From: MWBF01 sp040772005
Lineage (GTDB): Bacteria > Chloroflexota > Anaerolineae > CG2-30-64-16
Assembly (NCBI GenBank): GCA_040772005.1
Contig: JAXGYZ010000004.1
Span: 558,001 to 622,000 of the forward strand
DNA: 64,000 nt
Reading direction: 5' to 3'
In this document: in pieces, positions 1-8,712 of the stretch
Numbering within the stretch: position 1 is the first letter of the stretch
Layout of the letters: every line of letters begins with the position of its first letter
Program-made: the position numbers and the translations under genes
The notes under the pieces: model-generated
What the model was told of the DNA's origin: nothing
Database searches by the model: none
What the model saw: the letters and a program-made list of their open reading frames with translations, nothing else

Positions 1-2
1 AC

Positions 3-1235
3 GGCTTCCCCATCGGCGGCGTCGCGGCGACCCTGCTACCGCACGGGGTTGTGTCACCTGGAGGCGTTGGTTACGATATTAATTGCGGAGTCCGCCTGAT
101 CGCCTCGCATCTGGACGCCGAGGAAGTCAAGCCGCACATGGACGCGCTCGCGGACGCGCTCTACCGGCATGTGCCGAGCGGGGTCGGCGTCAAGGGCCAG
201 CTCCACATCAACAAGGCCGAGCTGGACCGGATCCTGGCCGACGGCAGCCAGTGGGCGCAGCGCGAGGGCTACGCCACGCGCGCGGACGTGGAGCACACGG
301 AACACCGGGGCCGCGTGCCGGGCGCGAATCCCGACAAGGTGAGCCTCGAGGCCAAGAGGCGCGGGCTCGAACAGGTGGGCACGCTCGGCTCCGGCAACCA
401 TTTCGCCGAGATCGACGTCGTCAGCACCATCTATGACCCCGCGGCCGCGGACGTCTTGGGCCTGCGCCAGGGCCAGATTGCCGTGCAGATTCACTGCGGC
501 AGCCGCGGGTTGGGCCATCAGGTCGCGACGGACTATATCGCGAGCTTCCAGCGGGCCAGCCGCCGTTTCGGCTTCGAACTGCCCGACAAGCAACTGGTCT
601 GCGCGCCGCTGGATTCACCCGAGGGCCAGGATTATCTTGCAGCCATGAATTGCGCGGCCAACTATGCCTGGGCCAACCGCCAGGTGCTCACCTACCGCGT
701 GCGCGAGGCCTTTGAGGACGTGCTGGCCGGCCGCGTGCGCGACTGGAGCCTGGCGCTGGTCTACGACGTCGCGCACAACATGGCAAAGATCGAGACGCAC
801 CAGGTCGGCGGGCGCAGGGAGCAGGTGTGCGTGCATCGCAAGGGCGCTACCCGCGCGTTCGGGCCGGGCCATCCCGACGTGCCGGAAGATTACCGCGCCA
901 TCGGCCAGCCGGTGCTCGTCCCCGGCAGCATGGGCACCGCGTCATATGTGCTGGTCGGCGCAGAGGGCGCCATGGCGCAGACGTTTGGCTCGTGCTGTCA
1001 CGGCGCGGGGCGGGTGCTCAGCCGGGCGGAGGCCAAGCGCCAGGTGCGCGGGGAACAACTGCGGGGCGAGCTGGCGCGTGACGGCATCGTCGTGCGCGCG
1101 GGCAGCCTGGGCGGCCTGGCCGAAGAGGCCCCGCAGGCCTATAAGGATGTGGACCAGGTCGTCGCGGTAGTAGAGGCCGCGGGGCTCGCCCGGATTGTCG
1201 CCCGCCTGGAGCCGCTCGCGGTCATCAAGGGTTGA
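3..1235 (+). CDS. rtcB: RNA-splicing ligase RtcB, 5'-truncated by window edge
   Basis: This is the C-terminal three quarters or more of RtcB, the GTP- and Mn-dependent ligase that joins RNA 2',3'-cyclic phosphate (or 3'-phosphate) ends to 5'-OH ends. The open frame runs back to the first bases with GFPIGGVAA followed by SPGGVGYDINCGVR, the conserved block carrying the Asp and Cys metal ligands, so the GTG at 51 is not the real start. Further conserved pieces are LGSGNHFAEID, QIHCGSRGLGH and, near the end, GSMGTASYVL followed by SCCHGAGR, which contains the histidine that becomes guanylylated. The C-terminus YKDVDQVV...LEPLAVIKG is typical, so the 3' end is intact. No archease gene is visible downstream. 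Identity is very secure. Confidence 0.96.
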   Translation, partial: GFPIGGVAATLLPHGVVSPGGVGYDINCGVRLIASHLDAEEVKPHMDALADALYRHVPSGVGVKGQLHINKAELDRILADGSQWAQREGYATRADVEHTEHRGRVPGANPDKVSLEAKRRGLEQVGTLGSGNHFAEIDVVSTIYDPAAADVLGLRQGQIAVQIHCGSRGLGHQVATDYIASFQRASRRFGFELPDKQLVCAPLDSPEGQDYLAAMNCAANYAWANRQVLTYRVREAFEDVLAGRVRDWSLALVYDVAHNMAKIETHQVGGRREQVCVHRKGATRAFGPGHPDVPEDYRAIGQPVLVPGSMGTASYVLVGAEGAMAQTFGSCCHGAGRVLSRAEAKRQVRGEQLRGELARDGIVVRAGSLGGLAEEAPQAYKDVDQVVAVVEAAGLARIVARLEPLAVIKG

Positions 1236-1245
1236 TCACAGGGTT

Positions 1246-1365
1246 GATTACAGATTGCAGATTGAAGATTGAAGATTTTCTGCCGCACATCACGCCTGAC
1301 CACAGCACAACAGCTATAACGGGTCTCAGTGTAATCTTCAATCTGCAATCTGCAATCTTCAATCT
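1246..1365. repeat. Intergenic inverted repeat built from 7-bp words
   Basis: Left arm 1246-1277 and right arm 1333-1365 are near reverse complements, each made of repeated heptamers of the type GATTGCA/GATTGAA. About 55 unrelated bases separate the arms. It fills the gap between rtcB and the first radical SAM gene and ends just before that gene's ribosome binding site. It could act as a bidirectional terminator, an RNA hairpin or a non-autonomous mobile repeat. No coding content. Confidence 0.8.
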
Positions 1366-1382
1366 CACTTCGGAGGAATGAG

Positions 1383-2858
1383 TTGCGCGTTCTGTTTGTC
1401 GCTACGGAGCTCAGCTATGAGCCGCAGGGCATCATGTCCATGTCCGCCGTCCTGAAGCAGGGCGGGCACGATGTCGCCCTGACGGTCGCAGATATCGAAG
1501 ACCCGGTGGCCTATGCGCTGAACTTCCAGCCCGACATCCTGGGCTACAGCGTGATGACCGGCTCGCAACGCAGCTACTTCGAGCTGAACCAGCGCCTGCG
1601 GGACGAACTTAACCCCCGGCGCGTCGCGGCAGGCCAGAAGCCGGTCTTCTCGGTGTTCGGCGGGCCGCATCCCACTTTCTTCCCGGACATGATCACAGAG
1701 CCGGGCGTGGATGGCATCTGCGTCGGTGAGGGCGAAGGCGCGATGCTGGACCTGGCGGACGCGCTGGCCCGGCGCAACGGCACGTATGACACGAACCTGC
1801 CCAACTGGTGGTTCAATGTCGACGGCGAGATCGTCAAGAACCTGCCGCGGCCGCTCATCCACGACTTGTCCGCCCTGCCCCACCCGGATCGCGCGTTGAT
1901 CTACGACAAGTACCCTGACCTGGCGGCCAGCAAGATCAAGCACTTCATCAGCTCGCGCGGCTGTCCGTACGCATGCACCTACTGTTTCAACCATGCGTAC
2001 TACCAGATTTACAAGGGCGAGCGTCGCGGGCAGCAGCGGTCGGTGGACGATGTGATCGCGGAGGTCAAGGCCGTGCGGGCGCGCTGGCCGCTGGAGCAAG
2101 CCGTGTTCATCGATGACCTGTTCGTCATCTACAACGACTGGCTGGAAGAGTTCGCGGAGAAATGGCCGCGCGAGGTGGGCCTGCCGTTCTTCGCCAATGT
2201 GCGCGCGAACCTGCTCGTCAAGGACCCCTACAAGGTCGAGCTGCTCAAGAAGGCGGGCTGCGGGACGGTCAGCATGGGCATCGAGGCCGCGAACGACCGT
2301 ATCCGCGTCGAGCTGCTCAAGCGGCGCATGACCCGGCAGGACATGATCGACGCCGGGCGCATGGTGCGCGCGGCCGGCATCCATATCACCGCGACCAACA
2401 TCCTCGGCCTGCCCACCAGCACGCTGGAGGACGACCTGGACACGATGCGGCTGAACGGCGAGGCGCGCATCAGCTACCCGTATGCCTTCCTGTTCCAGCC
2501 CTACCCCGGTACCGAGCTGGGCCAGTTCACGGTCGAGCGCGAGCTGCTGGCGGGCACGCTGGATGACATCGGTGAGGTGGCATGGGATCACTCCCTGATT
2601 GTGTTCGACAGCGAGGAGGATCGCCGCGCCCGCGAGCATCTGCAGCGGCTCTTTGCCATCGGCGTCGAATGGCCCTGGCTGGAGCCGGTCATCCGCCGCC
2701 TGATTCGCCTGCCGCACAACGCGGTCGTCGACAACCTGTTCTGGTGGGTCCATAAGCTGCACAAGGGCTATGCCATCTACCACCGCGTGCATCCGATCAA
2801 GGCCGGCCCGAAAGAGCTGCTCAAGACGGCATTGCATTTCCTGAAAATCAAGAGTTAG
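1383..2858 (+). CDS. B12-binding-domain radical SAM protein (1 of 5)
   Basis: This is a class B radical SAM enzyme of 491 residues. An N-terminal cobalamin-binding Rossmann domain (about 1-150, with GGPHPTFFPD and the GEGEG block) precedes the radical SAM barrel, whose 4Fe-4S motif CPYACTYC begins near residue 194. The strand motif GIEAANDRIR and LGLPTSTLEDD follow as in the family. The likely start is TTG at 1383, six bases after GGAGG at 1372-1376; the ATG at 1378 is out of frame. Characterised relatives methylate or rearrange unactivated carbons (BchE, HpnP and others), but the substrate cannot be read here. The C-terminal about 100 residues are basic and amphipathic, perhaps membrane-associated. 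First gene of a six-gene radical SAM cluster. Confidence 0.9.
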   Translation: MRVLFVATELSYEPQGIMSMSAVLKQGGHDVALTVADIEDPVAYALNFQPDILGYSVMTGSQRSYFELNQRLRDELNPRRVAAGQKPVFSVFGGPHPTFFPDMITEPGVDGICVGEGEGAMLDLADALARRNGTYDTNLPNWWFNVDGEIVKNLPRPLIHDLSALPHPDRALIYDKYPDLAASKIKHFISSRGCPYACTYCFNHAYYQIYKGERRGQQRSVDDVIAEVKAVRARWPLEQAVFIDDLFVIYNDWLEEFAEKWPREVGLPFFANVRANLLVKDPYKVELLKKAGCGTVSMGIEAANDRIRVELLKRRMTRQDMIDAGRMVRAAGIHITATNILGLPTSTLEDDLDTMRLNGEARISYPYAFLFQPYPGTELGQFTVERELLAGTLDDIGEVAWDHSLIVFDSEEDRRAREHLQRLFAIGVEWPWLEPVIRRLIRLPHNAVVDNLFWWVHKLHKGYAIYHRVHPIKAGPKELLKTALHFLKIKS

Positions 2859-2943
2859 GTTGCAGGTTCAAAGGTTACAGGTTGCAGGTTGACCGCGAGC
2901 GGCCGAACTTTCAACCTGCAACCTGACAACCTTCCACCTGTCA
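2859..2943. repeat. Intergenic inverted repeat with GGTTGCA words
   Basis: The core arms AGGTTGCAGGTTGA (2879-2892) and TCAACCTGCAACCT (2911-2924) are perfect complements around an 18-base loop; weaker copies of the same word flank them on both sides. The word differs from that of the 1246-1365 element mainly by A to G changes. It fills the whole gap between two radical SAM genes. Confidence 0.8.
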
Positions 2944-2954
2944 CGGAGGTTCCT

Positions 2955-4454
2955 TTGCGAGTCGCACTGATTAATCCCAAGTTCCGCCTGCCGATTGACA
3001 CGCGGACTTCGCCGCACCTGGCGCTGGCTTATCTCGGCGCGGTGTCCGAGCGCCGCGGCGACACGGTGCGCGTTTACGACGCTGATGTGGAAGACCAGTC
3101 GTTGACCGACTTTCTCCACGAGTTCAAGCCGCACCTGGTCGGCATCACCACGAACACGCCCCAGGTCAAGCAGTCGTGGCGCACGGCCGCGGCCATCAAG
3201 CAGGAGATGGACATCCCCATCGTCCTGGGCGGGCCGCACGTCAGCGTCGTGTCCGAGGAGCTGGACTTCGAGTCAATCCGCCAGCCGCAAGTCGATATGG
3301 TCGTGCGCGGCGAGGGCGAAGGCCCCTGGCTGGCAATCAGCAACATCGTGGATGAGTATCTGCGCGACCAGCCGGAATTCACTGCGCAAGGGCTGATGGA
3401 CCCCGCGCTGGACCTGTTCCGCGACACGCTGGGCGTCAGCTACAAGACGGCCGACGGCCAACTGCACCGCAACGCGGACGCACCGGTCATTGCGGACCTC
3501 GACAGCCTGCCCTGGCCCGCGTACCACCTGTTCAAGATGGGCCGGTACACCAACCTCCAGCCGGCGACCGATGCCATCGACGGCTCGCGCAGCTTCTCGA
3601 TTATGACAAGCCGGGGCTGCCCCTACCGCTGCACCTTCTGCTCGCAGAGCATCATGCCGATCAAGTGGCGCGCCCGCTCGCCGGAGAACGTCATCGAGGA
3701 ATGGCGGCACCTGGTGCGCGACCTGGGCGCGCTGGAAATCGGCGTGCTGGACGACAGCGCCAACATCCGCCGCAACCGGCTGCACGAGCTGGCCGACGCG
3801 CTCATCGCCAACAAGATCAACCACGTGCCGTGGATCTTCGTCAACGGCATCCGCGCGAATCTGGCGGACTATGACCTGCTGCTCAAGCTCAAGCAGGCCG
3901 GGCTCAAGCGCACCGCGTTCGGCGTCGAAACCGGCGACGAGCAGATGATCATCAAGATCGACAAGCACGTGGACCACGACACCATCCGCCAGGCGTTCAA
4001 AAACGCAAAGGCCGCGGGCCTTGAGACCATCGGTTTCTTCATCATCGGCCTCCCCGGCGACACGCGCGAGACTATGCAGAAGACCATCGACTTCGCCATC
4101 GAGCTCGACCCGATGATCGCCAACTTCAGCATGATGACGCCCTACCCGGGAACGATCGTCTACGAGCAGGTCAAGAAGAACGGCCGCTTCCTGATGCAGG
4201 ACTGGGAGGACTACGTCTTCTTCGACGCCAAGGCGCGCTACGAGATGGGCGACCTCACCGCGGAGTTGATGGAGGAGATGTACCGCAAGGCGTATCGCCA
4301 GTTCTACTGGCGGCCCAAGTACATCGCACGGGCCATGCGCCGCAAGGACTTCTGGCTCAAGTTCGGGCGCAACCTGCGCATCGCCTATCGCACGGTGGTG
4401 CCGCGCAAGGAGAAGACGGAGCTGCGCCACGCCATGGAGTCTTCACTGCAGTAG
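2955..4454 (+). CDS. B12-binding-domain radical SAM protein (2 of 5)
   Basis: Class B radical SAM enzyme of 499 residues. The cobalamin-binding domain covers about residues 1-150 (ALINPKFRLP at the start, VLGGPHVSVV, GEGEGPW), and the cluster motif CPYRCTFC begins near residue 221. FGVETGDEQ, GFFIIGLPGDT and MTPYPGT are the usual barrel strands. TTG at 2955 is preferred as start because GGAGG lies at 2945-2949, the same arrangement as in the preceding gene. From about residue 190 to the C-terminus it is strongly similar to the protein at 8713-10128 (shared RYTNLQP, MTSRGCPY, ENVI.EW, QDWEDY/HEWEDY), so the two look like paralogues with related substrates. Substrate unknown. Confidence 0.9.
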   Translation: MRVALINPKFRLPIDTRTSPHLALAYLGAVSERRGDTVRVYDADVEDQSLTDFLHEFKPHLVGITTNTPQVKQSWRTAAAIKQEMDIPIVLGGPHVSVVSEELDFESIRQPQVDMVVRGEGEGPWLAISNIVDEYLRDQPEFTAQGLMDPALDLFRDTLGVSYKTADGQLHRNADAPVIADLDSLPWPAYHLFKMGRYTNLQPATDAIDGSRSFSIMTSRGCPYRCTFCSQSIMPIKWRARSPENVIEEWRHLVRDLGALEIGVLDDSANIRRNRLHELADALIANKINHVPWIFVNGIRANLADYDLLLKLKQAGLKRTAFGVETGDEQMIIKIDKHVDHDTIRQAFKNAKAAGLETIGFFIIGLPGDTRETMQKTIDFAIELDPMIANFSMMTPYPGTIVYEQVKKNGRFLMQDWEDYVFFDAKARYEMGDLTAELMEEMYRKAYRQFYWRPKYIARAMRRKDFWLKFGRNLRIAYRTVVPRKEKTELRHAMESSLQ

Positions 4455-4506
4455 GGCCGCGGCGCAGCGCCGTGCGGCGCTGTGACATCTGGCATTATAT
4501 ACAAAC

Positions 4507-4538
4507 GTTCATGGCAAAGGGCGCCCTTTGCCATGAAC
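4507..4538. repeat. Perfect 32-bp palindrome
   Basis: GTTCATGGCAAAGGGC (4507-4522) is followed immediately by its exact reverse complement (4523-4538), so there is no loop in the DNA. It lies between radical SAM genes 2 and 3. Such a long uninterrupted palindrome could be a cruciform, a transcript hairpin or a protein site. Confidence 0.85.
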
Positions 4539-4560
4539 CCTTCACGATAGGGTGTTAGGC

Positions 4561-4592
4561 TGGTTGCCCGGCGACTGAAGTCGCGGCTCAAC
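4561..4592. repeat. Second hairpin upstream of radical SAM gene 3
   Basis: GGTTG...CGACT-GA-AGTCG...CAACC can fold into an interrupted hairpin. It sits 24 bases upstream of the ATG at 4616 and just before CGGAGG, so in RNA it could affect ribosome access. Arms are partly mismatched. Confidence 0.6.
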
Positions 4593-4615
4593 CAACACTC
4601 TCACGGAGGTCGTTC

Positions 4616-6094
4616 ATGCGCGTTGCTCTCGTAGGCCCGAAGTGGCACGAGATGGTCAATTCATATCCCTCTCTCGGGCTGGCCTATCTGGCGGCCATTG
4701 CCGAGCAGGAAGGCCATACGGCCGCGGTCTTCGATATGGGCCTGCGCCCGAAGCGGCCCGTGGCCGATGAGGTCGAAGATATCGTGGCCTGGCGGCCCGA
4801 CGTGATTGCCTTCACCTCGATGACCACCTCATACCAGAGCGTCGAGGAGGCGGTCGCGCTCCTGAAGGCGCGGCTGGGGGCGCAAGTACCGATCATTCTC
4901 GGCGGGCCGCACGCCACGACCCTGCCGGAATTGGCGTTGCAGAACCCACACATCGACTTTCTCGTGTACGGCGAGGGCGAATATGTCTTCCGCGACTGGC
5001 TGCGCCAAATCGAGCGGGGCGACACCGATTGGGCGGCGAACAAGGGCCTCTGGTACAAGGACGCTGACGGCCGGGTGGTGGATGGCGGCGAGCGCGAGCT
5101 GATCCCCGACCTGGATGAGCTGCCCTTCCCCGCGCGCCACCTGTTCGACCTGCCTGCGTACCCGCTGTATGCGCCGACCGGCGAGCAGATGGTCACGGTG
5201 CTGACGAGCCGCGGCTGCCCCTACAAGTGCTCCTTCTGCTTCAAGGGCATCGTGGGCCGCACCTATCGCCAGCGCAGCCCGGAGAATATTGTCGCGGAAC
5301 TGCGCCAGTTAATCGACCAGTACGGCGTGCGTAACTTCTACTTCATGGATGACCTCTTCACCATCAACGTCAAGCGGCTGGAGGCCATCCTGGATTACTT
5401 CATCGAGCAGGACCTCGACGTGCGCTGGCGCTGCCTCGCACGCGTGGACCGGGTCACGCCGGAGCTGCTGCGCAAGATGTATCGGGCGGGCTGCCGCCAG
5501 ATTCACTTCGGCATCGAATCAGGCAATCCGGAGATTCTGAAGAAGACGGCCAAGCACATTAACCTGGACCAGGTGCGCCAGGCCATCGAGTGGACCGAGG
5601 ACGCGGGCATCATGAGCAAGGGCTACTTCATCCTCGGCCTGCCCGGCGACAACGAACAGACCATGCAGGAGACCATCGAGTTCGCGGCCAGCCTGCGGCT
5701 CAGCGAGGCCATGTTCTCGATTGCGACGCCGATGCCCGGCACGGAGTTGTGGGAAGAGCTCGTCCATAAGAATCCGGACACCGTGTATAATACGGACTTT
5801 ACCAAGAGCTATTACTACAACTCGTACACCAGCGAGATTGCGCCGTTCATGAACGTCTCGGACGTGAGCGACGACAAGTTGAGCAAGATGGCGATTCAGG
5901 CGCGGCGGCGCTTCCTCGAAAGCAAAGAGAAGCGCAAGTACCTGCGCTACTTCGGCCCCATGTGGGGCGAGCGGCTGTATCGGGTGTCCCAGGTCGGTCC
6001 CATTCGCAACGTGGGCCGCAAGGTGCTGAACCTGGGGCTATTCCCGCGCTTCCGCAGCTACCAACCCAAGCAGGAACGCGCGGCGTGGGAGTAA
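4616..6094 (+). CDS. B12-binding-domain radical SAM protein (3 of 5)
   Basis: Class B radical SAM enzyme of 492 residues with ATG preceded by CGGAGG. The N-terminal cobalamin-binding domain contains LGLAYLAAIAEQEGH, IILGGPHATTLPE and VYGEGEYVF. The 4Fe-4S motif CPYKCSFC starts near residue 201, followed by FYFMDDLF, FGIESGNPEIL and GYFILGLPGDNEQT. The last 100 residues (ESKEKRKYLRYFG...) are basic with no clear domain. It is less similar to its neighbours than the genes at 2955 and 8713 are to each other, so it probably acts on a different substrate or step. Its own upstream gap is 161 bases with two hairpins, so separate expression is possible. Confidence 0.9.
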   Translation: MRVALVGPKWHEMVNSYPSLGLAYLAAIAEQEGHTAAVFDMGLRPKRPVADEVEDIVAWRPDVIAFTSMTTSYQSVEEAVALLKARLGAQVPIILGGPHATTLPELALQNPHIDFLVYGEGEYVFRDWLRQIERGDTDWAANKGLWYKDADGRVVDGGERELIPDLDELPFPARHLFDLPAYPLYAPTGEQMVTVLTSRGCPYKCSFCFKGIVGRTYRQRSPENIVAELRQLIDQYGVRNFYFMDDLFTINVKRLEAILDYFIEQDLDVRWRCLARVDRVTPELLRKMYRAGCRQIHFGIESGNPEILKKTAKHINLDQVRQAIEWTEDAGIMSKGYFILGLPGDNEQTMQETIEFAASLRLSEAMFSIATPMPGTELWEELVHKNPDTVYNTDFTKSYYYNSYTSEIAPFMNVSDVSDDKLSKMAIQARRRFLESKEKRKYLRYFGPMWGERLYRVSQVGPIRNVGRKVLNLGLFPRFRSYQPKQERAAWE

Positions 6095-6123
6095 AACCAC
6101 CCACGATCAGAAACCTTGCTAAA

Positions 6124-6207
6124 GAAGCTCACGCAAAGCCGCAAAGAACAGCTATTTGTTTGGCGCTCTTTGCGCCTTAGCGTGAGAGCCTTTTCGAACA
6201 AACTCTT
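6124..6207. repeat. Intergenic inverted repeat with CGCAAAG words
   Basis: GCTCACGCAAAGCCGCAAAGA (from 6127) pairs imperfectly with the segment ending near 6207, which contains TCTTTGCGCCTTAGCGTGAG. The word is the same as in the element at 30586-30660, showing that one word family recurs at distant sites in this genome. Located between radical SAM genes 3 and 4. Confidence 0.75.
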
Positions 6208-6216
6208 AGGAACACG

Positions 6217-7302
6217 ATGAGCAAGACCACTGCATCTGACAACGGCCCCGGGGCCGGGGCCGAGCGCACCTTCCTCGAAAAGGTCGAGCTGGCGACGCGC
6301 TGGCGGCGCAACGAGATGCTCCGCCCGGCCAAATGGATCGCGTACGAGACGGGCCAGACGAAGTTCGTCCCCCCGCCGGACCGGCTGTACATCGAATCCA
6401 CGAACATCTGCAATCTGAGCTGTATCATGTGTCCCACAGGGCGCAAGGAGCAGGTGCGCAAGAAGGGCTACATGGACTTCGAGCTGTTCAAGTCCATCGT
6501 GGACGAGATGGCGCCCTGGGTGCAGGCGACCACCCTGCATATCTGGGGCGAGCCGCTGCTCCACCCGCGGCTGTTCGACATGATCGCCTACTGCGACCGC
6601 AAGGGTCTGCGCAGCGAGATCAGCACCAACGCAACCCTGCTGACCGAGGAACGCAGCCGGCGCATCCTCGATGCGGGGCTGGGTGCCATTTACCTGTGCC
6701 TGGACGGCATGCGGCCGGAAACCTACGAACAGATTCGCGTCAACGCCGACTACGAGAAAACCAACGGCCATATCCGGCGGTTCCTCGAACTGAAGCAGGC
6801 CGGGGGCTATCGCCAGCCGTTCGTCAACCTCCAGATTATCGAGATGGAGCGCACGGTTGGAGAGGTGGATGAGTTCGTCCGGACGTGGACCCTGCCCGGC
6901 GTGGACCGCATCAACGTGAAGCCGTTCGACTCGTGGGCGGGCCAGGTGACGGACATCAACGGGCTGGCGCCTGAAGCGCCGCAGGTTCCGCAACAGCGGT
7001 ACGCGTGCCCAAACCTCTGGTATCACACGCACATCTACTGGGACGGCCGCATCGCCATGTGTGACCGCGACTTCAACCTGGCGTATGACCTGGGGAACGT
7101 CCGCAGCGCGGACGGCGTCGTGCGCGTGCTGGAGAACTGGAACGGGCCGAAGATGCAGGAGTTGCGCCGGCTACACCTGCGCAACGACCTCGCGCACGTC
7201 TCGCCGTGCAACACCTGCACGGAGTGGGCCTGGTGGAAGCCCAGCCCGTTCCGCTCGCACGGCAACTATAATGCAACGAAGCTCCAGGGCGACAAAGAAT
7301 AA
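6217..7302 (+). CDS. Radical SAM protein with SPASM-like C-terminus
   Basis: Radical SAM enzyme of 361 residues without a cobalamin domain. The CNLSCIMC cluster motif begins near residue 65; LHIWGEPLLHPRLFDM and STNATLLTEE are the glycine-rich and substrate strands. The C-terminal third carries cysteines in CPNLWYHTHIYWDGRIAMCDRDF and SPCNTCTEW, the spacing expected for an auxiliary Fe-S cluster of the SPASM or twitch type. Family members modify peptides, sugars or cofactors; none of these substrates is encoded nearby, so function is open. Only six bases separate it from the next radical SAM gene, so these two are very probably co-transcribed. Confidence 0.88.
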   Translation: MSKTTASDNGPGAGAERTFLEKVELATRWRRNEMLRPAKWIAYETGQTKFVPPPDRLYIESTNICNLSCIMCPTGRKEQVRKKGYMDFELFKSIVDEMAPWVQATTLHIWGEPLLHPRLFDMIAYCDRKGLRSEISTNATLLTEERSRRILDAGLGAIYLCLDGMRPETYEQIRVNADYEKTNGHIRRFLELKQAGGYRQPFVNLQIIEMERTVGEVDEFVRTWTLPGVDRINVKPFDSWAGQVTDINGLAPEAPQVPQQRYACPNLWYHTHIYWDGRIAMCDRDFNLAYDLGNVRSADGVVRVLENWNGPKMQELRRLHLRNDLAHVSPCNTCTEWAWWKPSPFRSHGNYNATKLQGDKE

Positions 7303-7308
7303 CGCATC

Positions 7309-8670
7309 ATGGCAATACGCAAAATCATCCTGATCCAGCCGCGCCGCGATGGGCGCTTCTTCGGTCGCGGCACCAGCGAGCCGTACACCCTCATGCGCCT
7401 GGCCTCGCTCGTCCCGCTGGACATTCCGGTGGAAATCTGGGACGAGGACTTGCGCGACCTGCCGATTCACACGCTCGGCCCGCAGGACCTGGTGGGCATC
7501 AGCGCCAAGACGCTGCTGATCGACCGTGCCAAGATGCTCACGAAGCGCATCCAGCGCCAGGGCGCGACCGTTGTCATCGGCGGGACGCACGTCACGCTCG
7601 TGCCCGACGAGGTGGAGCCGTGGGCCGATGCCATCGCAGTGGGCGAAGGCTATCGCACCTGGCCGCAGATTATCCGCGACTTCGACCACGGCACGCTGCA
7701 GAAGCGGTATGTGGATGAGGAGTGGGCCCCGCTGGACGCGCGCGTCGCGACCTTGCAGGATCGGGTGCTGCGCCAGGTGGATGAGCACCGCAACTACTGG
7801 ACGCCCTACCTCGAAATCACCCGCGGCTGCCCGCGCAACTGCACTTTCTGTACAGCCATCCGGGTGTCCGGGCGCAAGATGCGCCTGCGGCCGGTGGATG
7901 AGGTGGTGGACGAGATCGAGCGGCGCCGGCTCAAACGCTTCTTCCTGACCGATGACAACTTCGGGCTGAACTTCCGGCTCTATCCCGATTACATGGAGGA
8001 GCTGTTCCGCGCGCTGGCAAAGCTGCCGCTCCACGGCTGGACGTGCCAGGCCGAGCAGATGGTCGCTGACTTCCCGGACCTGTTGGACCTGGCCCGCGAG
8101 GCGCACCTGGACAAGTTCTTTATCGGCTTCGAGTCGGTCAACCCGGCCAACCGCAAGGAACTGGGCGGCAAAGCCCGCGGCGAGATTGCCCGCTACGATG
8201 AAGTGACTCGCATCGTCCACCAGCACGGCATCGGGGTGGTCGGCCTGTTCGTATATGGCTTCGACCACGACACCTTCGAGACCTTCCGCACGGCGCGCGA
8301 CTTCATCCGCTCCAGCGAGCTGGACAGCGTCAGTGCGACCATCCTGACGCCCTATCCGGGCACGGTGCAGCGGCAGGAACTCGAGGCCGCCGGGCGCATC
8401 CTGCCACATCCGGCGCCCGATGGCGAAGGCCTCTCATGGGCCAAGTATGACACCAACCATGTGACGTTCGTGCCAGGGAGCATGACGGTCGACCAGTTGG
8501 CCGAGGCGTACGACTGGCTGTGCAAGGAGCTGTATCACCCGCGGCAGATGGCCGTGCGGGGGATCCGCGCCTTGCGGCGCCACGCGTGGCCGCGCGCAGC
8601 CGGGCGTCTCGTATCCAGCTTCAGCACGGACATCGGCTATCGCCGGGAATTCGAACACCGGTATTGGTAG
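7309..8670 (+). CDS. B12-binding-domain radical SAM protein (4 of 5)
   Basis: Class B radical SAM enzyme of 453 residues. The N-terminal domain has ILIQPRRDGRFFGRG and VVIGGTHVTLVPDE, where the usual GGPH is GGTH. CPRNCTFC begins near residue 174, followed by FFLTDDNFG, FIGFESVNP, GLFVYGFDHDT and TPYPGT. The opening motif and absence of a GEGE acidic block (here VGEGYRTWP) set it apart from the others in the cluster. It follows the SPASM protein by six bases. No ribosome binding site stronger than a short purine run is visible, consistent with translational coupling. Confidence 0.9.
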   Translation: MAIRKIILIQPRRDGRFFGRGTSEPYTLMRLASLVPLDIPVEIWDEDLRDLPIHTLGPQDLVGISAKTLLIDRAKMLTKRIQRQGATVVIGGTHVTLVPDEVEPWADAIAVGEGYRTWPQIIRDFDHGTLQKRYVDEEWAPLDARVATLQDRVLRQVDEHRNYWTPYLEITRGCPRNCTFCTAIRVSGRKMRLRPVDEVVDEIERRRLKRFFLTDDNFGLNFRLYPDYMEELFRALAKLPLHGWTCQAEQMVADFPDLLDLAREAHLDKFFIGFESVNPANRKELGGKARGEIARYDEVTRIVHQHGIGVVGLFVYGFDHDTFETFRTARDFIRSSELDSVSATILTPYPGTVQRQELEAAGRILPHPAPDGEGLSWAKYDTNHVTFVPGSMTVDQLAEAYDWLCKELYHPRQMAVRGIRALRRHAWPRAAGRLVSSFSTDIGYRREFEHRYW

Positions 8671-8712
8671 TTAGCAAGAGATTAATGCACAGCTAGAGTG
8701 TAAGAGGTCAGT

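Noticed and set aside
51..53. GTG as start of RtcB
   Set aside because: The conserved RtcB sequence continues in frame to the window edge, so the gene starts outside the window.
2911..2943. Rho-independent terminator after the first radical SAM gene
   Set aside because: The hairpin arms are clear but no T-tract follows on either strand, so it is listed only as an inverted repeat.
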